From Arenicola marina (taxonomy: Eukaryota > Annelida > Polychaeta > Arenicolidae), in NCBI GenBank assembly GCA_964019135.1, contig OZ025263.1, forward strand, positions 34,574,133 to 34,638,132: DNA of 64,000 nucleotides, given 5' to 3'. The notes below the pieces were generated by a model. The model did not search any database. It was not told where the DNA came from and was given only the letters and a program-made list of their open reading frames with translations. Positions 12,780 through 25,400 of this stretch are shown here, one piece after another. The translations under genes were made by a program, and so were the position numbers. Each line of letters opens with the position of its first letter. Position 1 is the stretch's first letter.

Positions 12780-15465
12780 CGTCAGTAGGAAGCATAATAG
12801 GCCCAGGTCAACGCATCCACAAGTATAGGACACATTCATCATGCTAGGTCCGTCCCCTTGTGGGAGCTTTTTTTTCACCATTGTACGTGTATGTGTTTTT
12901 ATTATCTTCCGCCACGCGTAGCATGGCTTCCTTTGAATCGGGCGAGAACGTATATTACTCCACAACGAGTGAGACCAGGCATACAAGGGTTCACTGCACC
13001 CATGGACCCCCCCCCCCCCCACCACACCCATGCCCACCCCACCCCCATCTCACTTCTACCATCATATATTCTGAACCGTAACTCAGTCAGCTGTGAATGG
13101 CAAACTGTGAATTAAAGAGACCCATAACCTCTCTCGACCCAGCTACCCCATGCCCCCACCCCCACACGTATGTCCCCTGAAAGTTGTCGTTAGTGACACC
13201 GTAACACCCCCAGCACCACCCAACTACCCACCACATTGCGGACTGCATGCTGGTGTGTGTGGTGTGTGTGGTGTGCATGGCAGTCAGTGAGTGGCATATC
13301 TCTATATATAGACATATATATATATATATAAGATATGTCAGTGCCCCTCCCCCCCCCCCCCCCCGCGGTCCGCCCGTTGCCTCTGTCCCCCCCAGCATGT
13401 GTGTGCGTGTACATGGGGTGGGGACCCCCCCCCCCCCCCCGTGGGGGACTCCCAGCTCTGGGTGAGGGAGCAGGGTCATACCAGGGCTGCATGGCATGTC
13501 AGGGTGGACATCACACATGTGTCACATAGCAGCAATCACACACAAACAATGCATTCTCTCTACTTCAAACGTACAATCAAAAGGTGCCTCAACAAGGAAA
13601 AATCTATTTCATAAAAAAAACAAAGCATTATCAAGTCACACATGAACTTTTTGCAATGGTTCATTTGCTATCTCTTGCTGGTATAGATTGCACTGGTCAC
13701 GGTATGCTGGGCACAGTGTCCCTCCTTCCTTGTAGATCACTGTCAGAGTGGTGAAAGCAAATTATTGCTGTATGAACTGCAGACCTCTTCAACTAATGAC
13801 AAGAACAATATGATATCCCACTAACTGCACCCCCACCCCCCCTTGAAAAAATGTTTGCTTCCTGTATGAAAACTTGCAGGGCACATGTGCATAATTAGAG
13901 CCAATATTGCAATGTGAAGGGTCAAGATTAAGGATGACAATGTCAGTCACATACAAATTTCTCAAAGTCCACTATGCAAGTCAGTGAAAAACCTGATCAG
14001 TTTTAGCAAGTAATAACATCAACAACATTAAAGCTAATTCTTATAAATAGTTCGCTCAATAATATTTATAGACCTGGTTCGTTGTATTTATAAAAGATCT
14101 CCCCCTCTATAATATAATGGTAAATGGCCGCCTCTATCCCATTCAGGTACAATGCAGCCTTACAGGCTGAAAGGGCTGTTAAGCCCAACCAAATCAAACT
14201 ATCCTATTCAAATAATTTACAAATGACTTTAATTGACAGTTAGAAAATGATATATTATCAATAGCTTGATGCTCAACTTAACCTAAATTGAAGCTAATAA
14301 CTAAAATAAAGAATTGAGGTTTATTGCATTACTCAAATAAATAAGAAATTTGGCAATAAGGCTTTTAGATACACTGTAGTCTAATATACTATACTCAGAC
14401 AATTCTCAACAGCTTTAATTGATTCACTTCATCAAACTCATGCCCTTTGGTTGGTAGCCCTACATCTGTCATACAATTTGGATATTAACCCACAGTGTGC
14501 AAATACCTGAATAGATTCTTACATACATAGTTATTGCCTGAATTAGCTGAGTTCTATGATTTTATTATGATTAATATCTAAATGAATAAAGAATGTTTCC
14601 CAAAAGTATTAATTTATGACAAATTTGCAATTGGTTAAGATAACCTGAAATACTAGTAAAGGTCAGGTTTTAAGATATTTTTAAATACTAGATAAAGAAA
14701 TGTCAGAGATATTGCCAACTTTCATGCTTTTGGCAGGAGAATAACTTATTGCAACAAAACTTTGAGATTACAAATTATGCATAAAAGATCACTTTTACAG
14801 GGCTGTAGTCTAAACCAAAACATTTGATGAGTGTGGCAAGCTGCATCAATAGAAATTTGGTTTGTTGAAACGCCAAGCTTAAAGAAATCCTTAAGTTGCC
14901 ACAGACTTAAATTGCAATCTAGTGTCACATGCAGACTGCCTCCTACCCTATCATGATTATCCCTGATGAAGTATGGTGAAATATTTAGTATCATCAATGT
15001 GCAAGTCATATTCTGCTTTCAAACTAAATTATATAACAGTAATGTAACGACTATATTTATATGTAATTTTATATGGTACTGTAGATTTATACATAGCTGT
15101 AGCAATTTATAATCAATAGTTATCTATCACATCAAATCATTATAGTATTTACTCACTGCAAAATATAAGTCTGAAAATAAGATATTACTGTTGTGAGACA
15201 ATTGAGAAAGGAATGATGTATAAATGTCATTCATTTCTCAAAACTCTTCCAACAGTAACATCTTGTCTTCAGGCTAGATATACTACAGGTTGAGGTATGA
15301 ATAAGCTAATTAGGACAAATAGTTATTAGGTATCACCCACTCACCCAGTATATCTGAAAATGGCAAATTGTTTTTGACTGTATCAAAAACTTTCCAAGAG
15401 AAAAATGTACAGGGCCCTAGATATACAGATTCTAGACCTAGAACAGATTTCAACCTTGCAAATTC
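12780..15465. other. Intergenic DNA, no gene seen
   Basis: 12,780-13,600 still holds homopolymer C runs and GT/TA simple repeats. From about 13,600 the composition turns AT-rich with no tandem structure. I see no coding exons with splice sites, no tRNA and no rRNA. The change of composition near 13.6 kb marks the edge of the repeat block upstream of DARS1. Confidence 0.55.
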
Positions 15466-15758
15466 CTGGGCTCGTGTTAGCATTCGCCAATAGCCATTTG
15501 GCGAGAAAATTTGGGATTTGGCGATAGGAACTTCATGGACACTCGCCAAAATGGCGAATATAAAATTTCAACTATAAACACATTTTTATTCATGTTTTTT
15601 TCAACAAATGGAACCAGAAAATCCTCGAACAAATATTGGCGGAAGTTTACACGATGTAAGTCCATTTATAACCAATATATTTGGCTAATTTTGGCTAATG
15701 TTTTTCCACAGAATTAGCCAAATTGGCTAATGAAAAAAATATCCTAGCGCGAGCCCAG
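15466..15758. mobile_element. MITE-like element, copy 1
   Basis: A 293-bp non-coding element bounded by terminal inverted repeats: it begins CTGGGCTCGTGTTAG and ends CTAGCGCGAGCCCAG. It is flanked by the 5-bp direct repeat AATTC (15461-15465 and 15759-15763), which looks like a target-site duplication. Inside are short inverted words around TTGGCGAG/CTCGCCAA and GGCTAAT/ATTAGCC. A second copy with its own different 5-bp duplication lies at 52760-52997. The superfamily is not identified. Confidence 0.85.
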
Positions 15759-16179
15759 AATTCAAGGCACTAGGATTTTTATAACAAATAGATCTATGTA
15801 GCATAATCTGATGATGGCACTTTGGAATAAGTGGCAAGCTCTACATTTTAGTATTCATCTCAAATGCCAGATACTGCCCAGTGAATGTCTGTTAACAGTG
15901 GTTAAAGCTTTGCTCTTTAGTCTACCAGTCTCAGTCAGATCGACAACCTACAGCAGTCAACTGTCAGGTCACTGACAAACCCTAAATCTCAGCATCCTAT
16001 ATAACTGTCAGTGCCAAGCAGTGCTAACTGGAGTAAAGTGTGTCAGCTGATGACTCCAACCGCGCTACAGAAACCAAGTCGGAATATCAAACATCAACTC
16101 ACCTATTGGATGGTTCTGGGTTTGCAGCGGTTGGCTACTACAATCATAGACTTCCCGCTTTCGCCTGGAAGCCCATTGC

Positions 16180-16419
16180 GGATAAATTTGATTAAACTCG
16201 GGAGGGGATCGAAGAGAAGCCAGCTCCTCCCCCTCTTCCGTCCGCCATTTTGCGCAATGCCTTCTGGGATACATTTCGGCTCGGTACAGTTCGCCACGCC
16301 GGGTGCATGTTTCCGGATTTCGAGGGATTGGAGCAGATTTCTTAGCGAGTTGGGTTATTAACTGAAACAGTTTGACAGCAACAGGGACAAGCAACAACAC
16401 GAGTTTAATAAATCAAGTC
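16180..16419 (+). promoter_or_regulatory. DARS1: Likely DARS1 promoter / 5' UTR
   Basis: The 240 bp before the DARS1 start codon are locally GC-richer than the surrounding intergenic DNA. They contain CCGCCATTTTG at 16242-16252, a good match to the YY1 site common in housekeeping promoters, followed by GCGCAATG and TTCTGGGATA words. No TATA box is evident. The transcription start is not determinable from sequence alone. Confidence 0.5.
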
Positions 16420-19400
16420 ATGAGTGACACAATCAAGGAAGGCCAGGCTGATGAGGCGTAAGTATAGAAATAATAAGGAAGACTAGATGAGATATGACAG
16501 ACGAGTGGGAACTCAACTTTGGGCCCCCCAGGCTGGGGGGCTGATGCAATCGGGAAAGAAACAACATCTTGAAACCATAGATAATAAGTAAATCACCAGC
16601 ATCAATGACCCATTTCTCTACTCATACAGACAATTACTTACTCTAGATCATGTACACATCGGCCAATATGTAGAAAGGGGTGGATCTATAATGGGGGGGG
16701 GGGGGCCGCCCCCCCCCCCCTCTTTTGAGGAAGAAGACATTGGTGGACCCCCCTCCCCCCACCCACAAGACATCAATATGTACCCCTACATCTAAGTTTT
16801 GTTCAAACCTTGCACTGCCACCGGAATTTATTTCACCGGTCACAATGTCTTCATCATGTTTTAATTGTTGCTAGAGTCAAAGTAATTATTAGTCAGATCT
16901 ATGCAGTAATTAAAGTCTTGTTCAAACATGTTAGTCATAGACTGATAGAGTATGAAGGGTAAACCACTAATTGCATGCTTACAGAAATGGACTTGCATTA
17001 TTGTAAGTAAGATTGTAAGTGATCTGCAAATTATTTAAACTAATTTTTGCTCAGTACACAATAACTGATACCTACACAACCATGTACTGGTCTAATTACT
17101 ATAAGGCCTTATATCTTTACTATCAGTTTACAATATTATATACCTTAAGAAAGATTCCATATTGATCTCTAGATTTATTAATATAATTACATCTTATGGT
17201 ATTAATTATGTCTTTTTATAAACTGTGGAGTTGCCTTCTTTAAATTGTAAAGGTCCAAATCTTTGTAGAGCCTCTAGGCCTATATATGTGTATACTAAAC
17301 TTTGGCATGATCGCAGCTAAAATGAAACTATTTTTAGTTATTAACCCTTGCCATCCATTGATAAATTCTGGGGGTCACATAATAAGTGATAACACCATTA
17401 GAATAAGTCATTGGCATCTGTGTAAATGAAAGTTAGGTTAGTTCATATTTAAATGTACATGTTTATGGTTTCAGGGCCACAACTGATGTCAAAGAGCCTT
17501 CGAAGAAAGGCCTCAAAAAGGCTGAAAAGAAGGCAGAAAAGGCTGCCAAAAAACAACAGCGACAAAATGAGGTCTATATCTATTCCTCTCATATAACATG
17601 TACACATTTGTAACATGCTCACATTTTTACTGTGCAGTGTGGGTTATATTATATTATAAAATATTACTGTGTGTGGATGCCAGGTTACAATGAAGTACAA
17701 GAAATCTTGTATGTCGGTTATGTAAATTTGATGGTCATTTAAACCATATTATCATTCCTTCTATTGATATACTGATCCATGCAATACCATTGCAGCTGCA
17801 CTTGATCCAAACAATTGTTCTGACCAAACAAGAAGTTCATGTCACATTATTGTTTCACTAAGTCCATGAAGGAGCATTCATATGCATTTGACTTTGTGTG
17901 TTAGGCTATTCCTATGTATGCTTTATGCATTTCTCAATGGTTGTTTTTTCAGTTGAGCGCTGAAGTTGCCCAAGTCGAGAAAGAAGACATTTCTATTGGC
18001 AAATATGGCAATCTACCCATGATTCAATCTGCAGAGAAGCCTGACCGACAAATCTCCAACATTTCTTCTATCAACACTGGGCTAGCTGAACAGCCAGTGT
18101 GGGTGCGTGGACGTCTCCACACCAGTCGTACAGTGGGTAAGTACTGAACAGAACAGCTACACAAACCATCTATCCACGGTACAAGATACACGCTAGATGT
18201 GTGAATCTTTACTCGTCTTTTGGACAAGGTACTCTGCTGGTTGTTAATATGGAGTATACTAGAATGGGCAGAAGAATATTATATAATATAAAATATACTT
18301 GCTAATCTTGGTAACTTTATATTTCAAATATCAAAGTTTGGTTTGATTTGGTTAATCTGAACCTACCACTTTAAATTATATATAATATTGTGTGTTTTGC
18401 AGGAAAACAATGTTTCTTTGTGTTGCGGCAGCAGCAAGCCAGCATCCAGTGCCTGCTGTTTGGAGGACCTACCGTCAGTAAACAGATGCTAAAGTTTGTC
18501 GCAAAGTGAGCTTATGTACCATGCACGCAAACAAGACATCTTGCCCTATACCACTATTATACCTGTGTCAGTGATTTCTTCCGGTACAGTATATGGCAGA
18601 TGTTCCACTACAAGGTATGGCAGAGAGGTGATAAGGCATAATATGTATTTGGGGTTTTGCAATTTCTCTTGCATTATTTACGGCAATTATATTATGCTTA
18701 TATTTACTGTTACAATTATATTACTGTTACAATTATATTACTGTTACAATTATATTACTTTTACAATTATATTACTGTTACAATTATGTTAGTGTTACAA
18801 TTATATTAATGTTACGATACTGTATGTCACGATTATAGTTACTGTGACGATTATAGTTACTGTGACGATTATAGTTACTGTGACGATTATAGTTACTGTA
18901 ACGATTATAGTTACTGTAACGATTATAGTTACTGTAACGATTATAGTTACTGTAACGATTATAGTAACTGTAACGATTATAGTTACTGTAACGATTATAG
19001 TTACTGTAACGATTATAGTAACTGTAACGATTATAGTTACTGTAACGATTATAGTTATTGTAACGATTATAGTTACTTTAACGATTATAGTTACTGTAAC
19101 GATTATAGTTACTGTAACGATTATAGTTACTGTAACGATTATAGTTACTGTAACGATTATAGTTACTGTGGCGATTATAGTTACTGTAACGATCATAGTT
19201 ACTGTAACGATTATAGTTACTTTAACGATTATAGTTACTGTAACGATTATAGTTATTGTAACGATTATAGTTACTGTAACGATTATAGTTACTTCAACGA
19301 ATATAGTTACTGTAACGATTATAGTTACTGTAACGATTATAGTTATTGTAACGATTATAGTTACTGTAACGATTATAGTTACTGTAACGATTATAGTTAC

Positions 19401-22400
19401 TGTAACGATTATAGTTACTTCAACGATTATAGTTACTGTAACGATTATAGTTACTGTGACGATTATAGTTACTGTAACGATCATAGTTACTGTGACGATT
19501 ATAGTTACTTTAACGATTATAGTTACTTTAACGATTATAGTTACTGTGACGATTATAGTTACTGTAACGATGATTCTATGAAATGAAGTGAATTGGCGTT
19601 TCATGCCGCTTTTGTGCACACAAGGGCTACACTAAGCCATCTTTTCATAATGCTTGATGACTTCTTGGTTCTCGTCACCAATCCTGAATGCCCTGGTTGG
19701 TGTTGCAGCATCACCAAGGAGAGCATCGTGGACGTGGAAGGGGTGGTGCGGACGGTGGACACCAAAATAGAGAGCTGCTCCCAACAGGATGTCGAACTTC
19801 ACATTTCGCAGGTGTGTTAACTGGAGTGGGTGGAGAGACGGCGTGGCTCTGTGGGCTCATTTCTTTGGGCCTGGACCGGTACCCCGCCCGGTACACCCAA
19901 CACGTCACGGGGATCTTCCGGACGTACTGATAGGGTTATGCCTATTTCAATGAAATACGCACATGGTTAACGTCCGGTGCACGCAGGGAGACTAGCGCCA
20001 ACATTGTCTTATCACCTTCAGTCACCCGCCATTTTCTCCCGAATGTCCTGTGTGGATTTGTGGCATGCCGATTGAATGCGCGCGCTCCCAATCCGTGTGA
20101 AAGAAGTGTTGGGGGGGTACACCGATGCGTAATGTGAGTATTCGGGTTTCCTTGGGACCAAAGAAATGAGCCCTGTGATATGGCGCTTGGGGTGGGCATG
20201 GTGTGCTCCGAGGCTCAATGTTGTGGAGTGTCTGTGTGTGGGGGAGGGGGGGAGGGGGGTCGTAGCGCATGGCTGCAAGAGTTGGTTAAGCATATTTATT
20301 TAAAGAGGATACCCCGAATTACATACGCTAGGAACATGGGGCTTCCTCAACAAAAATGAAAAGCAAAATGTTACAATGTAAAACAAAATATGCAATAGTA
20401 CAGTGGCGATGCAAGTTTGATCACATATAACAGTACATAAAAAGAAAGCGGGAAGAGGGATAGACTTATAAGGCTTACTCCAGACAGATTATTGATATCT
20501 GAAACGATGATTATATGAAACAAATGTATGTACGGCGTCAATAATCAACAATCAACGCTTGTGGCCATGGAGGAATAAATCTACAATATCTTTTCGATTG
20601 AGGTCTCGAGTTATCGTATTTACAGTGCCGAATACCTATTCTCTCTCGCTGTTATAATTAGGAGTTTGGTGCCTGGATCTGCAATGTCTTGTACGCACGA
20701 GTCATCTACGCACAACCTAATGAGAGTCTCCTTGGGTTCTCGGCGCTGTACTCCATGCTTATGTTGCTTTTTCATGCGGTATGTTTTCTCCGCCAATCCC
20801 ATCCATGGCACTAACTGTCTGTCTGTGTGTCTCTTCCTACAGGTGTGGGTGGTGAGCAGCGCATCGCCAAGACTACCGCTCTTGATAGAGGACGCCAGTC
20901 GACCCGTCGGGGATGAGGTAAAGTAATCTATACCACCCATGTAATCTATGCTACTGATGCAATCTATGCCACCCATGTAAGCTATGGAATCTATGCCACC
21001 CATGTAAGCTATGTAATCTATGCCACGCATGTACTCTCTTAGAGGTAGCGTAATCTATGCCACCCATGTAATCGCTTGTGGGTAACCTAATCTATGCCAC
21101 CCATGTAATCTCTTGGGGGCAACGTAATCTGTGTCCTCCATGTAATCTCTTGGAGGTAACGGAATCTATGCAATTAATGTAATCTCAGTATTGTAAGGTA
21201 ATCTATGCCACCCATGTATTCTCCCGGAGGTAAGCTAATCTATGTCACCCATGTATTCTCCTGAGGGTAACATAATCAATGCTATCCTAATCTAGGGACG
21301 AGTGGCAATACTTACACATGATTTAACCTCAACAAGACCGACTCCGTTCTGCCGTGTAAAAAGTATTGGTGTCTTTGGCCGCTTTCGTGCACAGAAACCT
21401 CCCGGGACGAAGAAGCATAACTGAATGACACGTGCCTCAGATTAGGTTCTCGGGCTTGGATTCGGACCAAGGACCTATTTTATTTGCGGTCTATTGCGCT
21501 ATCCACAAGTCTGGGAGGCCCGCCCACCTCTGCTCGGCCCTAGGCGCTCCCATTATATGATTATAATGCTAAAGCTGCCCGGACCCGAACGGCCAGTCTA
21601 AGTGTTTGACTTGTGACGTCACTAACCAGGGAGTCTTGTTTGCCTTCAGGAGCTGGCCACCGTCAACCAGGACACGCGGCTGGACAATCGAGTCCTGGAT
21701 CTGCGAACGGCCACCAACCAGGCCATCTTCCGGATCGAAGCCGGCGTCTGCCGCCTCTTCCGGGACAGCCTGGCCGCCAAGGGATTTGTCGAAATCCATA
21801 CGCCCAAAATCATATCCGGTACGACCCCCAGACAGCGTGGATGCATCCTGGACCCTCTCTCTATGACCCCCGACAGAATGGATACAGCCTGGACCCTCTC
21901 TATGACCCCCAGACAGCGTGGATACAGCCTGGACCCTCTCTATGACCCCCAGACAGCGTGGATACAGCCTAGACCCTCTCTATGACCCCCAGACAGCGTG
22001 GAGACAGCCTAGACCCTCTCTATGACCCCCAGACAGCGTGGATACAGCCTAGATATTCTGTCTGACACGTTATTAGAGCAAAATACACTATTCTGTCTCT
22101 AGCACACCATTCAGTCTATTTAAGGTTTATGCTGTATGATTATGTGAATTCTTGTTCCAGCGGCTTCCGAGGGTGGCGCCAATGTCTTTGAGGTGACCTA
22201 CTTCAAGCGCAGCGCGTACCTGGCGCAGTCTCCGCAGCTCTACAAGCAGATGGCCATCGCTGGGGACATAGACCGGGTCTTCACGGTGGGCGCCGGTCAG
22301 TAAGCCTCTAACAGCCTTTAAACCTAACATGGCCATCGCTGGGGACATAGACCGGGTCTTCACGGTGGGCGCCGGTCAGTAAGTCTGTAACAGCCTTTAA

Positions 22401-25400
22401 CCCTGACATGGACATCGCTGGGGATATGGAGCGGGTCTACAGGGTGGGCGCCGGTCAGTAAGCTTCTAACACAGCCTTTAAACCTAACATGGCCATCGCT
22501 GGGGACATAGACCGGGTCTTCACGGTGGGCGCCGGTCAGTAAGCCTCTAACAGCCTTTAAACCTAACATGGCCATCGCTGGGGACATAGACCCGGGTCTT
22601 CACGGTGGGCGCCGGTCAGTAAGCCTCTAACAGCCTTTAAACCTGACATGGCCATCGCTGGGGACATAGACCGGGTCTTCACGGTGGGCGCCGGTCAGTA
22701 AGCCTCTAACAGCCTTTAAACCTAACATGGCCATCGCTGGGGACATAGACCGGGTCTTCACGGTGGGCGCCGGTCAGTAAGTCTCTAACAGCCTTTAACC
22801 CTGACATGGACATCGCTGGGGATATGGAGCGGGTCTACAGGGTGGGCGCCGGTCAGTAAGCTTCTAACACAGCCTTTAAACCTAACATGGCCATCGCTGG
22901 GGACATAGACCGGGTCTTCACGGTGGGCGTCGGTCAGTAAACCTCTAACAGCCTTTAAACCTGACATGGCCGTCGCTGGGGACATAGACCGGGTCTTCAC
23001 GGTGGGCGCCGGTCAGTAAGCTTCTAACAGCCTTTAAACCTGACATGGCCATGGCTGGGGACATAGACCGGGTCTTTACGGTGGGCGCCGGTCAGTCAGC
23101 CTCTAACAGTCTTTAAACCTGACATGGCCATCGCTGGGGACATAGACCGGGTCTTCACGGTGGGCGCCGGTCAGTAAGCCTCTAACAGCCTTTAAACCTG
23201 ACATGGCCATCGATGGGGACATAGACCGGGTCTTCACGGTGGGCGCCGGTCAGTAAGCCTCTAACAGCCTTTAAACCTGACATGGCCTTCGCTGGGGACA
23301 TGGAGCGGGTCTACACGGTGGGCGCCGGTCAGTAAGCCTCTAACAGCCTTTAAACCTGACATGGCCATCGTTGGGGATATGGAGCGGGTCTACAGGGTGG
23401 GCGCCGGTCAGTAAGCTTCTAACACGGCCTTTAAACCTAACATGGCCATCGCTGGGGACATGGAGCGGGTCTTCACGGTGGGCGCCGGTCAGTAAGCCTC
23501 TAACAGCCTTTAAACCTGACATGGCCATCGCTGGGGACATAGACCCGGGTCTTCACGATGGGCGCCGGTCAGTAAGCCTCTAACACAGCCTTTAAACCTA
23601 ACATGGCCATCGCTGGGGACATGGAGCGGGTCTTCACGGTGGGCGCCGGTCAGTAAGCCTCTTAACAGGCTTTAAACCTGACATGGCCATCGCTGGGGAC
23701 ATAGAGCGGGTCTACACGGTGAGCGCCGGTCAGTAAGCTTCTAACACAGCCTTTAAACCTGACATGGCCATCGCTGGGGACATAAAGCGGGTCTTCACGG
23801 TGGGCGCCGGTCAGTAAGCCTCTAACAGCCTTTAAACCTGACATGGCCATCGCTGGGGACATAGAGCGGGTCTACACGGTGAGCACCGGTCAGTAAGCCT
23901 TTAAACCTGACATGGCCATCGCTGGGGACATAGAGCGGGTCTACACGGTGGGCACCGGTCAGTAAGCCTCTAACAGCCTTTAAACCTGATATGGCCATCG
24001 CTGGGGACATGGCCATCGCTGGGGACATGGCCATCGCTGGGGACATGGCCATCGCTGGGGACATGGAGCGGGTCTAAACGGTGGGCGCCGGTCAGTAACC
24101 CAGTAAACACCGCCTGTCAGCATCTTCATGTATGCTTTTCGTTTATCTAGTCGTATCTTATATCTAGTTGTTACACTGTTTCCTTGTGTGCATCAATGAA
24201 TTCTCTGATTATTTATCCATGTGTTTTCTGTGACTGTTTAGCACTGTGTCTATCACTGTTTCCTGTGGTTATGTTTAAGACTGTATCCTGTGTTTATCAC
24301 TGTTTCCTGTGACTGTGATTATCAGTGTGTTATATGTGTTTCCTGTAGTGTTTCGCGCCGAGGATTCCAACACCCACCGCCACCTGACGGAGTTCGTGGG
24401 TCTGGACATGGAGATGTCCTTCCACTACCACTACCACGAGGTGCTCTCCGTCATCGGGGACCTCTTCGTCACCATCTTCAAGGGACTCGAGACCCAGTGA
24501 GTCCACGTGCCTCAGGGGGGACGGGGAGTGGCACAGTCAGTTCATGGATTGCTTAAGGCGCTAAAAACCTTAGTTACATTACCTTAGTTACCTTAATTAC
24601 ATTAGTATATACAGTGTTGCGCCAGGTCGGAAAATTTTGCGCCACAACTTTCTAAAGCGCGGAAATCCCGCAATGCCGACCTGGCGCGCTTTCGATGGCT
24701 ATGTCCATGAGTTGGCCCGCTTTGAAATATTTCTAGATGCAACAACGTATATGGAAAAATCTACTGCTCCAGTGTATGTAAGCTGTAATTGTGATACTGT
24801 ACGTGCCTTTTCTTCTCTTCAATAAGTAGATAATTAATACGCATCAGTGTTATATCTGGGTTAAAGAAATACCATTTTTAATACTATTCATGCGTGCGAC
24901 TTTTATAGTGCATATTCATATCAAATTAATTCATTGATTAAAATGAAAGTAATATCCCCATGTCGGACCATGAGAGACATGGGTATTACTTTCAGGAGCC
25001 AGTTATTGTCAGCTAGTTACCGTGTCTGTGATGTAGATGGACTAGCCTGCTAGTAGTTCCCGTGGTAACTCTATCGTCTCGCTGTTTACAGGTACGCCGC
25101 TGACATCGAGACCGTGTACAAACAGTTCCCCAAAGAACACTTCAAGTACTTGGAACCCAGGTAAGATCACCACAGAGACCGTGTACAAACAGTTTCCCAA
25201 AGAACCCATCAAGTACTTGGAACCCAGGTAAGATCACCACAGAGACCGTGTACAAGCAGTTTCCCAAAGAACCCTTCAAGTACTTGGAACCCAGGTAAGA
25301 TCACCACAGAGACCGTGTACAAACAGATGCCCAAAGAACCCATCAAGTACTTGGAACCCAGGTAAGATCACCACAGAGACCGTGTACAAACAGTTCCCTA

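Noticed and set aside
12187-13037. Minus-strand frames up to 257 codons with 31-residue repeats
   Set aside because: A by-product of the 31-bp array; both flanks are low complexity.
18801-19619. 245- and 272-codon frames of TVTIIV repeats on both strands
   Set aside because: The 18-bp period is a multiple of three and the unit has no stop, so long frames are automatic. The array lies inside DARS1 intron 4.
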